From contig NC_012877.2 in the NCBI RefSeq assembly GCF_000003195.3, positions 30,798,966-30,862,965 of the forward strand: a DNA stretch of 64,000 nt. The letters are read 5' to 3'. This stretch comes from Sorghum bicolor (Eukaryota > Streptophyta > Magnoliopsida > Poales > Poaceae). This document shows positions 25,066 to 37,233 of this stretch, one piece after another (positions within the stretch are counted from its first letter, which is position 1; each line of letters starts with the position of its first letter). Under the pieces are notes generated by a model, which searched no databases, was not told the DNA's origin, and saw nothing but the letters and a program-made list of their open reading frames with translations. The position numbers were made by a program, and so were the translations under genes.

Positions 25066-25676
25066 TGTTGATATTTGGTAACGCCATCAGGAAATGATCC
25101 GCAAGCGCATGGATATCGGTGAGCATTTCACCCAGCAGGTTATCTAGAGTATCATATTTATATTTTTACCAGTGGGAGAAAGCGTGCATCTGACTAACCA
25201 AATCTATTGCTACTACCCTTTAGGCTACAATCAATGTGATTCGATGTGAGCGATGAATACAGAAGACTACAACTTCACTCTCATTCTATCCTTGGTAAGG
25301 ATGATCTACTGTTCTATTGGGGAGGCTTACGGAATCTAGACACCACAAAAGATGTTCGACCCGCACCTATAAACCCTATCGATCCTGCTAATGGGATGTG
25401 GGCTACAGAGGTAACTCGAAAATGTCACGTTCCTCGCTACTACCACGGTCCAGCTAGACAGGGGATATCTATGACTACCATAGCCTAAACACCACGTTTA
25501 CGCTAGCAATGATTACTCTAAACTCAACCAGAAGAGATTAAAGTAAACTCATAAACTAAAGAACAATAAGAACAAAGAACTTACTAGAATTTAGAAATCG
25601 AAATACTGAAGAATCCTAGGAGCAAGCCTCGGGTTAGGAGACTTGATCCCGCAGGTACAACCTCGGAGTAGACACC
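25066..25676 (-). repeat. LTR A left, first part
   Basis: Starts tgttgatatttgg, as the right LTR A does at 38634. Interrupted after acacc by element B and resumed at 32786. Confidence 0.92.
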
Positions 25677-26315
25677 TGTTGGGTATTTTAAGCGCATGGA
25701 TACCGATGTAGCCTTCACCCGGGAGTATTCCAAAGCATCGATTTTCCACAGAGAACGTGAGTGTACTAATTAAGATCCAAGATCGCCCAAGGATAACTAT
25801 ATAATTATTTTTGGTGGGAAGAGAGGAAGTTTCCTGAGAGTTCTCTAATTGATCTAAGAATCAAGAATTACTTCAAGATTATATATATCGGGACATCAGA
25901 GCACTAACCACAAAAAGAGATGAGAAGGGGGCTAGGAAGGTCTGACTACGGTCCTACAAACACCGATCCAAACGAGGTGGAATACGTCGACCGTTAGGTC
26001 TGTCACTACCCTAAGGCTACCACAACAATCCGCATGATTGGGTGCAATTCCAGGTAATTGCAAGACTAAACACCACGTCTAATCTATTAATTACTACTCT
26101 AGCATTATAAAGACTAGAGCACTTGATGCAAGTGGGAATCAAATAAATAACTTGAATATAAATAAAAGTAATTAAAGAACTTAGGAATTATGAGTTGAAG
26201 AACCTGGAGAACGAGGAAGAACGAACCAGTTGCTGCAAAAGTACAATGTTGAGGAAGATCCGACAGATCCGGCTGCTCCACTCTCCTCTTCTCTCTCCCT
26301 ATTTTCTAGATTACA

Positions 26316-26395
26316 ACTAGAACTAACTAGAACTAGAACTAGAGGAACTAGAACTAGAACTAGATGAACTAGAGGTAGAACTAGAAGAACTAGAG
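26316..26395. repeat. AACTAG minisatellite in LTR B left
   Basis: Irregular tandem units of aactaga/aactagagg. The equivalent in the right LTR (about 32186-32288) is one to two units longer. Confidence 0.8.
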
Positions 26396-26605
26396 GGATC
26401 CTCTCTACTTGGATGAAGAATTGAAACCCTAACTTTGATTCTGTAGAAGAGGTATGCCTCCAGGGGCCAGGGGGCCTTGCTTATATAGTCTTTTCAGATG
26501 AATCTGGGCCGTTGGATCAAACCGACATTAATCGCACAGTTTTCCTTGATCCTTTAGGTCGGTGGAGCGTTGTCCCCGAATTAGACTCTGATTGAGCACT
26601 GTAGC

Positions 26606-26639
26606 AGGGCGGGCGCCCTCAAGACAGGGCGTGCGCCCT
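26606..26639. repeat. Duplicated GC palindrome upstream of the LTR B TATA box
   Basis: AGGGCGGGCGCCCT at 26606-26619 and AGGGCGTGCGCCCT at 26626-26639. The right LTR B has one unit (32498-32511); LTR A copies have one each (33131-33144, 39591-39604). Confidence 0.7.
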
Positions 26640-26908
26640 GTGCCTGAGCCCTCTCGGCCTCCGCTTCGTTCGTGTGGCTTCTGGAGTCTTCTAGATGATA
26701 GAAAATTGCGCGGTATGTTAATATCTCTATGTAAACCCGATGTGTGGGCCTTTCTTCCGTATTTCCTGATAACCCCTTGCAGAAGTAGACAAACACCAAA
26801 ACTCATGGAATTCTGTCAGATAAAACCCTAAGTCTAGGTGTTGGTTGTATTTGGATCCTTTTCCATGATTAGTTGATGGGTAAATGTGAGCATTAAGGAC
26901 CGTCAACA

Positions 26909-26923
26909 AGCTCCCCCAAGCTT
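26909..26923 (-). promoter_or_regulatory. Polypurine tract, element B
   Basis: The minus strand reads AAGCTTGGGGGAGCT immediately before LTR start TGTTGACGG. Confidence 0.85.
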
Positions 26924-29146
26924 AACCTTTGCTCATCCTTGAGCAAAGATGGACTCAGGAGTTTCTGCAGTGGTTTTATGCCTTAAAAATACAGATTCGT
27001 TCAAACAAGATCTCATCTCTCGGTTAGGGTAAACTGTTAAGATTTAAAACTTACACATTTTACCTTTCACCATGGGACTTGTAACCGTCACTTCTGTCTT
27101 GAGTAGTTAAAAGATAGAACGGTCTAGTCAAGCGTCATGTCTCTTGTTCTTCGATTAACTATAGCTCTGGAGTTTTTGCAGATTTTCAAATAAAACTCAG
27201 AGATTCATTGTATGACTCTCTCTAGTCTCTCTTTTGTGGTATTTCTGGATCCTTACCAAGGTAGTAATGGTATATGCCTTCTCTCAAAGTATGTAGTATT
27301 TTTGGTATGAGGCATAGTGGCATTGCCTTCTCTCTCACCCTACTCTAATAAGGTTTTGATTTCTGGAGCTCATAGGTGGGAGACAGCTAATACATACTTA
27401 CAAGACATTTATTGCATAGTCAAACCATGGATCCAGAAGAACAAGTCAATAAGTCAAATCAAGATGTGCATGTGTGGCGAATGAATGGTGATAATGGTGA
27501 TGATGGTGCTAACAATGGTGAAAGTCTAATTCTACTTGTGCTCTTTTGATGGGATACATACCTTTCTTGCTCTTTCGAAACTTTTTGAGGTGAATGAGAT
27601 GCTCTATATTTTCTTTTTCTTTTCTCTCAGGTGGGTATCTTGTACCCCTAATTCTGTTGTTGGACACTTGTCCATTTTTACCTCTCGTCTCACTTTTTCT
27701 TTTCTTTTGAGGTTCCGGGCACTTGCCCCTTTTTATTTCCTCGTATTTTTTAGAGCACTCATCTCTTGAAATAATATAGCAAGTGGTAGTTACCAAGATA
27801 ACTTGAGCATTTATTTCACAGGGAAAAACAGGAATAGGAGAATATTTTTGGCTATTCTCTCCTGGATTAGGAGTAGAATAATTTTGGGTGAATCTGGATA
27901 TGGAAATGAGTGGATGTATGTGGATGCATACTTCCAGAGTAGAAGCAACATGTATGAGTGAACATGCAAGTGAATCTTGATTTAACCACATGACAAGCTC
28001 CTAAGGGTCTACACAGCTTGACCACACTCAATGCTCATAAGTAGTAAAGTAAATGTGTGGTTCATAGCCTAATAAGCATGTATATATGGCTGTGGTAGGA
28101 ATTTAAACTCTCATCATACAGGAACTCATCATGCAATATTTTAAAGATTTTCAAAGATAAAATTCTCCAGAATTCTAGCATCTCTAAGAACAGATAAACA
28201 ACAGCTCAACCTTCCCATATCGTATCTGTTAACGACTTAGACTTTAGATCAAGTACTCTCCCCACAAGTTCAGGTTTAGAGCAAATCTTAATTAATAACA
28301 ATCATTCCTAAACTTGAGAGAGATTTCAATTTTGAGAACTAGTCATGGCAGAGCAACTATTCATCATTTCCATGTGAGAGCTTATCAAGTTCAGGTTCAT
28401 AGCAAACTTTGTTTATTTATTTATTTAGGAAACTAAGCAAAGATATATATAAGCACAAAATCTTTATTTGGGTTTTTATGATTATGCATCTTTTTATTAT
28501 TTGAGTAAAATATAAACGTGAGTAGAACACTTAGGTGGATAAATGGGGGTGCTCTCCCCCAAGCTGGATTTTGCCGTAATTTCTTTTGATGTAGCTAGCA
28601 GCTGGCGGAGGTGTATTTGAATGTCGGTAGCACTCTATCAGCGATTAGGATGTCCTCCGTCTGCTAGTCTTCTTTGATCCTATAATTCTGTGGAGCTCAA
28701 ATAGACAACAAAGCTTTGTGGAACTGGTTAAGTGTTAGCATAAATATCTAGCCTTTATCATGTTGAGCCTCCTCAATAAATGTTACTCTTTTTAGTAGAA
28801 TCATAAATTTATTTTTATAATTTTATTTTTATAGGACAGAAATATATTTATTTCATTTTTACGCCACCACAGTGAATGTACTAATGGGTTTTATGCCATG
28901 AGCATACTCACATGGGGCTTACTATTTTTACATTTATTATTTTTTTTCAAGATGATATGAACCTGATTAACTAAGCAAACTATTTTAAATAATTGAAAGG
29001 AAAAAGATAACTACGAAGTTTACCTCTTGGCAAGGCGTTTGGTGTTTTTAAGTCCTCCAAACGGGACTCTCCGTTTTCTCAATCGTCATGGGATTCGCTG
29101 GATGGCGTAGTCGGTGGTTCCGGCGGCGCGTACTCTTCATGTATAA
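26924..29146 (-). other. 3' untranslated region of element B
   Basis: AT-rich, no supported gene. It is colinear with 33428-35640 of element A, with scattered indels. A second polypurine-like tract (minus strand AGCTTGGGGGAGAG) lies at 28552-28566. Confidence 0.65.
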
Positions 29147-30193
29147 CTATCTTCTTTCTCCACACCTGCCTCGGTGCACTTCTCCTTCGTACTCTGCCCA
29201 TCCATCCTTGATGATTTTCCTCCTCTGGTTACGGTTGCATCGTCTTCTTCTTGTCCTGACCTGCTTAGAGTCTTTAACTATATAGTTAGGGTCACTAAAA
29301 TAGCGGCGTACCTTCTCAGAGGGGAAATGCATGTGGACTTCTCCGGTTCCAATGTAGATAATTATTTTAACGGTGCTGAGGAACTGTCTCCCAAGGATGA
29401 TGGGTGGATCGTACTCGTCTTCTCCCATGTCAATAACCTTAAAATTATCTGGAGCTGAATGTATGTCGGTTTTAGGGGCATGGTTCCGAACAGGAGCTGA
29501 TAAGTGACTACGGCCATTATGTTGACGCCAGATCCGGTGTCACAAAGCGTCTTGTAGAAGTTGTACCCATTGATGGAGCAATGAATGCTTGGCATTCCTG
29601 GGTTGTCCTTCTTGGTCAGAATCGGTGACTTAAGTCGACGATCTTGACCTCCTTGAACTACAGTGACCATCTTAGCTGACTTGGTCCACATTTGCTTGTT
29701 CCTGTCCCTCCTGTTGGTCCTCTTCCTTGGTTCATGTCGGGATTGCTCTGAGATTTGTGTAGTCTTGTTCTTGAAGGAAAAAGTCACCTTCTTCCCCTTG
29801 ATGTAGAAACTGATCTCGGCCGCACTAGCGTAGATGACAGCTCCCGAGGTGTTTAGGAATGGCCTCCCTAGGATGATGGGTGCCCTCTCATCAGTATCAG
29901 TCTCTATCACCACGAAGGCTGCTGGAGCGTATAAGGTACCAACCTTTGACGTAGAGGTTCTTCAATATTCCCTTTGGGAAACATAATGTCCGATCTGTAA
30001 GCTGCAAACACATGGTTGTTTCTCGTAAAGGATGTGTAAAGAGTTTTTCATAGAGTACCCTGGGCATAATGTTGACACTGGAGCCAAAGTCGCAGAGTGC
30101 TTCTAGGAAGTCCACCATGTCGATGGAGATCGGGATGACGGGGCATCCTGGGTTGTCTCTCTTGACCGACAGAAGGTTAGTAATTACTTCCAC
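29147..30193 (-). pseudogene. Tandemly duplicated retropepsin region of element B (decayed)
   Basis: Two aspartic-protease-like units follow each other on the minus strand. Unit 1: RDNPGCPVIP, catalytic-site motif CDFGSSVNIMP (frame 29897-30193), then PIILGRPFLNTSGAVIY (frame 29362-29913). Unit 2: KDNPGMPSIH, CDTGSGVNIM, then PPIILGRQFLST (frame 29147-29428). Each unit has the D-x-G-S active-site loop and the ILGR-FL strand typical of Athila/gypsy proteases. At least two frame changes make it a pseudogene. Retroviral proteases normally work as homodimers; two linked units would resemble the single-chain pepsin layout. No zinc knuckle, RT or integrase is recognisable nearby. Confidence 0.75.
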
Positions 30194-31191
30194 ATCGGGG
30201 TTACTCTAGTAGTTACGTCCTCAAGCATCTCAGGGCAGTGATTGCCTGAGTGTCCAGTATCTCCAGTGTGTTTGTGCTCGTAGATCTAGGTTCTTCACTT
30301 GTTGGAGTCTGGGAGTTGTAAAACTCCTTCATATGCTGCTCGAAGTGTACCTGCTCATAGAGACAAGGCAGAGATCAAGTGCATGGGCTCTGTTGGTGGA
30401 AAACACCAACAGAACCAAAAGTGTATTTGTTCTCTCAAACCTTAAGCATAGTGAGCAAGACAAAGTTGATGGATAATAAGATCATGAGTGTAGCATTTAA
30501 AACATTTGTCAGATCAAATCGCTCAACCTAATGGAAAGATAATCTATATATGTTGTTTTTTTATAAAATATATATTCCAAAGATTAAGTGTGCAACATTT
30601 TAGCTCATATGATTAGGAGTGTGGGATCACAAAGGTGAAAGGACTAAACATATTAAATCGATTGGGTTGGTTAATCTAAAGTTGTAAATCATACATGTTT
30701 GTCTCTTTTATTCATGTGAACGCCAGAAATAAGGAGAAACTTATAAAAGTGATAGTCAAATACCTTAAGATATTACCTTACTTGAAGAGTGATGGTACAA
30801 TATCACCTTGTGGAAGCTTTCCTTTCTTAGCGGTTGTGAATCGTGTTTGTGGCACCCTTCATGGATCATCTCTTGTGAGCTATGCCTTCCTTGTGTAAAT
30901 TGTTAAACTTCATCTGTCTCTCTCTTTGTCTTCAATGTGAGTTTATCTCAGGACTTGTGGTTGTCATTCATCCGATCTTCTTGCTCCAATCTTGGAAAGG
31001 TTAGTGACAAGAATACCCGAAGGAATTTTTTTACAATTATCCTTATATGCTCAATACACAAGGTAATGTTGTAAATAATTAAAAGCTCATGTTAGTGCTT
31101 GTTTTAGGACACTAAGCTTGTCCTTGGGAAACCATCAATTTATGTCGGCGAAGTGGTTTCCCCTCCAACGCTGACCTATATCAAGATCAAC
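30194..31191 (-). other. Non-coding internal part of element B
   Basis: No supported gene. It is similar to 35757-37190 of element A. It includes an about 60 nt internal deletion relative to A and the conserved block around 30690-30900. Confidence 0.6.
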
Positions 31192-31488
31192 TCAACGAGA
31201 TCTGCAATATTTAATATAGACATTTGCATCGACAACCGCCCTTTTAAAGTTTTTATAAATAGAAAGGATGAGGGGGTTGGAGATCTCGAATGTGGTGATG
31301 TTGGAGAGACAAATGGATTGTGAAGATGTTGCATATGAGCATGGAGTAAATGAAGTGGCTATGAAACAAATTCCATGCTCATCAATGCTTAGAGTGAAAT
31401 CCATGTGGTATGGTGAAAATGATATGGTGAGTGTGGTAAAAAAAGAAAAGAAAAAGGATACACGGGCGACTTGGTTCGAAACTAGCAC
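31192..31488 (-). pseudogene. C-terminus of an unknown element protein (B copy)
   Basis: The stretch HGICFIATSFTPCSYATS and the remainder up to CRSR is shared with element A (37234-37539), with conservative differences. The N-terminal part seen in A is missing here, replaced by about 100 bp of unrelated sequence next to the primer site. I do not recognise a domain; the Ser/Thr/Phe-rich tail has no obvious catalytic motif. Its position directly after the 5' LTR would be that of a gag-like or accessory gene. Confidence 0.5.
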
Positions 31489-31498
31489 AGCTACCGTT

Positions 31499-31515
31499 CC
31501 CCGGCAACGGTGCCA
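31499..31515 (-). promoter_or_regulatory. Primer binding site, element B (tRNA-Asp type)
   Basis: The minus strand reads TGGCACCGTTGCCGGGG, seven bases after the 5' LTR. It differs by one base from the Athila primer site TGGCGCCGTTGCCGGGG, complementary to tRNA-Asp. Confidence 0.85.
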
Positions 31516-31522
31516 GAAAGCT

Positions 31523-32780
31523 TGTTGGGTATTTTAAACGCAAACAGAAAAATCCGCAAGCGCACGGATACCGATGTAGCCTTCACCCGGTAGTATTCCA
31601 GAGTATCAATTTTCCACAGAGAACGTGAGTGTACTAATTAAGATCCAAGATCGCCCAAGCATAACTATATAATTATTTTTGGTGGGAAGAGAGGAAGTTT
31701 CCTGAGAGTTCTCTAATTGATCTAAGAATCAAGAATTACTTCAAGATTATCTATATCGGGACATCAGAGCACTAACCACAGAAAGAGATGAGAAGGGGGC
31801 TAGGAAGGTCTGACTACGGTCCTACAAACACCGATCCGAACGAGGTGGAATACGTCGACCGTTAGGGCTGTCACTACCCTAAGGCTACCACAACAATCCG
31901 CAGGATTGGGTGCAATTCCAGGTAATTGCAAGACTAAACACCACGTCTAATCTATTAATTACTACTCTAGCGTTATAAAGACTAGAGCACTTGATGCAAG
32001 CGGGAATCCAATAAATAACTTGAATGTAAATAAAAGTAATTAAAGAACTCAGGAATTATGAGTTGAAGAACCTGGAGAACGATGAAGAACAAACCAGTTG
32101 CTGCAAAAGTACAATGTTGAGGAAGATCCGACAGATCCGGCTCCTCCTCCGCTCTCCTCTTCTCTCTCCCTATTTTCTAGATTACAACTAGAACTAACTA
32201 GAACTAGAACTAGAGGAACTAGAACTAGAACTAGAGGAACTAGAACTAGAACTAGATGAACTAGAGGTAGAACTAGAAGAACTAGAGGGATCCTCTCTAC
32301 TTGGATGAAGAATTGAAACCCTAACTTTGATTCTGTAGAAGAGGTATGCCTCCAGGGGCCAGGGGGCCTTGCTTATATAGTCTTTTCAGATGAAACTGGG
32401 CCGTTGGATCAAACCGACATTAATCGCACAGTTTTCCTTGATCCTTTAGGTCGGTGGAGCGTTGTCCCCGAATTAGACTCTGATTGAGCACTGTAGCAGG
32501 GCGGGCGCCCTGTGCCTGAGCCCTCTCGGCCTCCGCTTCGTTCGTGTGGCTTCTGGAGTCTTCTAGATGATAGAAAATTGCGCGGTATGTTAATATCTCT
32601 ATGTAAACCCGATGTGTGGGCCTTTCTTCCGTATTTCCTGATAACCCCCTGCAGAAGTAGACAAACACCAAAACTCATGGAATTCTGTCAGATAAAACCC
32701 TAAGTCTAGGTGTTGGTTGCATTTGGATCCTTTTCCATGATTAGTTGATGGGTAAATGTGAGCATTAAGGACCGTCAACA
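31523..32780 (-). repeat. LTR B right (5' LTR)
   Basis: 1258 bp, tgttgggtatttt to gtcaaca, with a minus-strand TATA box at 32373-32379. It is followed by target duplication acacc. Confidence 0.92.
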
Positions 32781-32785
32781 ACACC

Positions 32786-33413
32786 GACAGGTCGTGCTTC
32801 CTCCGATCTACACCTCCACTCTATCTCTCTCAATCTAGTAGAACTAGTTCTACTCTCACATTGGATGCTAAGCCCTATGAGGTGGGAACCCTAAGGAACC
32901 TCTCTCTCTGAATCCTCTCTGGAAAATATGCTAATAAAATAATGAGGATTGAGGATTGCCTCCTCCAGGGGCCAGGGGGTCTGCTTATATAGTTCCCTCA
33001 AGTGAATCTAGGCCGTCGGATCAAACTGACATTGATTGAACGGTTCTCCTTGATCCTTTAGGTCGGTGGAGCATAATCCGCGAGACGGGACCTGATTGGT
33101 CTCTGTAGCAGGGCGAGCGCCCAAGGGGGGAGGGCGGGCGCCCTGCCCCCGGGCCCGTTCGGCCTCCCGTTCGTTCCCGTGGCTTCTGGAGTTTTCTACA
33201 TGACAGAAAATTGCGCAGCACGTTAATATCTCTATGTAAACCCGACGTGTGGGCCTTTCCTCCATATTTCCTGATAACCCCCTTCAGAAATAGACAAACA
33301 CCAAAACTCGTGGAATTCTGTCAGATAAAACCCTAAGTCTGGGTGTTGGTTGCTTTTGGATCCTTGTCTTTATTTATCTGATGATTAAATTTGGTACTTA
33401 AGGACCGTCAACA
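32786..33413 (-). repeat. LTR A left, second part
   Basis: Continues LTR A after the B insertion, matching 39245-39872. Minus-strand TATA box at 32985-32991. It ends gtcaaca. Confidence 0.92.
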
Positions 33414-33427
33414 ACTCCCCCAAGCTT
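33414..33427 (-). promoter_or_regulatory. Polypurine tract, element A
   Basis: The minus strand reads AAGCTTGGGGGAGT directly before TGTTGACGG. Confidence 0.85.
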
Positions 33428-36400
33428 ACCTCTTGCTCGTCCCTGAGCAAGGATGGACTCAATAGTTTCTGCAGTGGTTTCATGCCTTAAAAGTACACAT
33501 GTGTTCAAGCGAGATCTCATCTCTGAGTCAGAGTAAACTGTTAAGACTTAAAACTTACTCATTTTACCTTTCACCATGGGGCTTGCAACCGTCACTTGTG
33601 TCTTGAGTAGTTAAAAGATAGAACGGTCAAGTCAAGCGCCATGACTCTTATTCTTAATCAGCTATAGCTCTGGAGTTTTTGTAGATTTTCAAATAAAACT
33701 CAGAGATTCCTTGTATGACTCTCTCAAATCTCTCTTTTATGGTATTTCTAGATCCTTTACAAGGCAATAATGGTATATGCCTTCTCTCAAAGTATATGGT
33801 ATTTTTGGTATGAGGCATAGTGATATTGCTTTCTCTCTCACCCTACTCTAATAAGGTTTTGATATCTGGAGCTCATAGGTGGGAGACAGATAATACATAC
33901 TTACAAGACATTTATTGCATAGTCAAACCATTGATCCAGAAGAACAAGTCAATAAGTCAAATCAAGATGTGCATGTGTGGCGAGTGAATGGCGTATAGTG
34001 ATGATGGTGATAACAATGGTGAAAGTCCAATCCTACTTTTGCTCTTTTTGGGGGATACATACCTTTCTTGCACTTTGAAGCTTTTTGAGGAGAATGAGAT
34101 GCTCTATATTCTTTTTTTCCTTTCTCTCAGGTGGGTATCTTGTACCCCTAATTCTACTATCGGACACTTGTCTATTTTTACCTCTCGTCTTACTTTTTTC
34201 TTTTCTTCGAGGTTCCGGGCACTTGCCCCTTTTATTTCCTCGTATTTTTTCTCTTCTTTTTTTCAGAGCACTCACCCTCCTAGAATAATGTAGCAAGTGG
34301 TAGTAACCAAAATATCTCGACCATTTATTTCACAGGGAATAACACGGATAGGAAAAAGTTTTTGGCTATTCTCTCCCGGATTGAGTAGAATACTTTTAGG
34401 TGAATCTGGAGATGGAATTGAGTGGATGTATGTGGATGCATACTTCCGGAGTATAACTAGCATGTATGAGTGAACGTGCATGTGAATCTTGATTTTAATC
34501 GCATGACAAGCTCCTAAGGGTCTACACAGCTTGACCATACTCAACGCTCATAAGCAGTAAAAAGTAAATGTATGGTTCATAGTCTAATAAGCATGTATAT
34601 ATGGCTGTGGTAGGAATTTAAACTCTCATCATACAGGAACTCATCATGTGTTATTTTAAAGATTTTCAAAGATAAAATTCTCCAGTATTCTAGCATCTCT
34701 AGGAACAGATAAATAGCAGCTCAACCTTTCCATATCATATCCGTTAAGACTTAGACTATAGATCAAGTACTCTTCCCACAAGTTCAGAGTTAGAGCAGAT
34801 TTAAATTATAACAGTTATGCCTAAACTTGAGACAGAGCTCAAACTTGAAAACTAGGTACATGGCAGAGCAACTATTATCATATCCATGTAAGAGTTTATC
34901 ATTGAAGTTCAGTTTGGCCTAGACACTTTATTTATTTATTTGGCAAACTAAGCAAAGATATATATAAGCACAAAATTTTTATTTAGGTTTTCATGATTAT
35001 GCATCTTTTTATTATTTGAGTAAAGTATAAATGTGAGTAGAAACACTTAGCTGGATAAATGGGGGTGCTCTCCCCCAAGCTGGATTTTGACGTAATTTCT
35101 TCTGATGTAGCTCGCAGGTGACGGAGGTGTATTTGAATGTCGGCAGCACCGTGACAGCGATTACTATGTCCTCCGCCGGCTAGTCTTCTTTAATCCTTGA
35201 ATTCTGTGGAGCTCAAATAGACAACAAAGCTTTGTGGAACTGGTTAAGTGTTAGCATAAAATCTCTTACCCTTTAGCATATTGAGATTCCACCTAATAAA
35301 TTTTATTTAGCAGCATCATGCACCTATTATTTTTATATTTTTATTGTAAGATGAAAACATATTTATTTTATGCCACCACAGTCATTATACCTATGGGTTT
35401 TAAACCACAAGTCTACTCATATGGGGCTTTAGATTTTATGATGCAGTGCAACGAACAAATATTTTTGTTTTCTTTTCCAATGCTAATGTGGAAAAGCAAG
35501 TATGCTAATGCAAGTGATGGAATAAAAAGGAAAAGGAATGCAGAAAAGATAAATATGGATAAATACTGTTTTTACCTTCCGGCAAGGATTCAATGTTTTA
35601 AGTCTTCGGGACAAGACTTCTCACTGTGTTTATTCTTTAGGTGTGTCATTTGATTCAGGTGTGGACATTGACGTCTACACCTCTTGATACGGTGTCACCC
35701 ATGTTCTTCGTTTGTCCAGCAGTTCAAGGTGCGGCATTGGCAGCATCCTGCTTAGTGTGTTTGTGCTCGTAGATCCAAGTCCTTCACTTGGTGCAATCTG
35801 GGAGTTGTAAAACTCCTTCAGGTTTTGCTCGAAGTGTACCTGCTCATAGAGACAAGGCAGAGATCAAGTGCGTGGGCCCTGTTGGTGAAAAACACCAACA
35901 GAACCAAAAGTATATTTGTTCTTCTCTAACCTTAAGCATAGTGAGCAAGACAAAGTTGATGGATAATAAGATCATGAGTGTAGCATTTAAAACATTTGTC
36001 AGATCAGATCACTCAACCTAATGGAAAGATAATCTATATATATTTATGTTTTGTTTATATCTTCCAAAGATTGAATGCGCAACAGTTTAGCTTATATGAT
36101 TAGGAGTGTGAGATCACGAAGGTAGTACTAAGAACAAAGATTAAAGGACTAAACATGTTGAATTAATTGGGTTGGTTAATTTGGAGTTAGAAATCATGCA
36201 TGTTTGTCTATTTATTTTATGTGAATGCCAGAACCAAGGAGAAGCTTATAAAAGTGATAGTCAAGGACCTTAAGATGTTACCTTACTTGAAGAGTAATGG
36301 TACAGTGTCACCTTGTGGAAGCTTTCCTTTCTCAGCGGTTGTGCATCGTGTTTGTGGCACCCTCCATGGATCATCTCCTATGAGCTATGCCTTCCTTGTG

Positions 36401-37233
36401 TAAATTGTTAACCTTCATGTGTCTCTCTCTTTGTCTCCAATGTGAGTTTATCTCAAGACTTCCCAGGTCGATATTGAAAGTTTTCCTATAGGGGTTAGTC
36501 CAACAAAATATCCAAAATCTACTATAGCATACTATTGGCTCAAAAATCAACCTAGACACCATGTCTAATTTGATTTAGAAGGGCATTTTAACCTAAGCAC
36601 CATGCTTAATTTAAAATCCCTTGGAAGTAAGATCATCATTCCTAAACTAAGCACCATGCTTAATTAAGAGATAAATGAAACTACTCCAAACCTAGACATA
36701 TACTAAAGCAAATAAAGGTAGTATGAGAGCATTTATAGAGATCTACTCAAGTGGAGATGAAGTAGTGTGATTAGTATTTAAGAAATCAAGCATGTCTCAA
36801 AGGTAGGGACAACCAACATAGCAACTTAGCAAAGGATGTTTTTATGTAAAGTACTCCCCCAAGCTTGAATTTTGCAAAATTCAAGATTGGATGAATTTAA
36901 TTCAATGTTGCATGATGATTGGTTGGGCATACCTTGCACTTGTCATTCCTCGGATCTTCTTGCTCCAATCCTAGAAAGGTTAGTGACACGAATACCCAAA
37001 GGAATATTTCTACAATTATCTTTATATGCTCAATACACAAGGCAATGTTGCAAATAATTAGAAGTACATGTTACGATCTGATAAGTGCTTGTTTTAGGAC
37101 ACTAAGCTTGTCCTTGAGAAACCATCAATTTATGTCGGCGAAGTGGTTTCCCCTCCAACTCTGACATACATCAAGATTAAGTCAACGAGATCTGCAATAT
37201 TTCTTATAGACAAATACATCGACAACCACCCTT
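33428..37233 (-). other. Internal non-coding region of element A
   Basis: AT-rich with no supported gene. 33428-35640 matches B 26924-29040, and 35757-37190 matches B 30285-31190. The protease block of B is absent here. Extra polypurine-like tracts lie at about 35070-35083 and 36853-36866, the latter joined to a 22-bp perfect palindrome (36864-36885). Confidence 0.65.

Larger units (their letters stand above)
25677..26908 (-). repeat. LTR B left (3' LTR)
   Basis: tgttgggtatttt to gtcaaca. Compared with the right copy it lacks about 21 bp near its start and carries an extra GC palindrome unit (26626-26639). A minus-strand TATA box (TATATAA, 26481-26487) and an AACTAG-type minisatellite (about 26316-26395) are present. 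Confidence 0.92.
25677..32780 (-). mobile_element. Element B, Athila-like element nested in LTR A
   Basis: LTRs at 25677-26908 (1232 bp) and 31523-32780 (1258 bp), internal region 26909-31522. The 5-bp target duplication acacc is perfect (25672-25676 and 32781-32785). Removing B restores an LTR A of the same length as its partner. Orientation is minus. The internal region has a decayed doubled protease but no RT or integrase. It is related to element A in the LTR downstream halves and in large internal blocks. Confidence 0.93.

Noticed and set aside
26316..26395. Possible CRISPR-like or telomere-like array
   Set aside because: Irregular AACTAG units without spacers in a plant LTR; an ordinary minisatellite.
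27536..27769. Phe/Leu-rich plus-strand frame resembling a membrane protein (also 33988-34293)
   Set aside because: It sits in a T-rich tract of the Athila-like 3' region and differs in frame and start between A and B, so the hydrophobicity is compositional.
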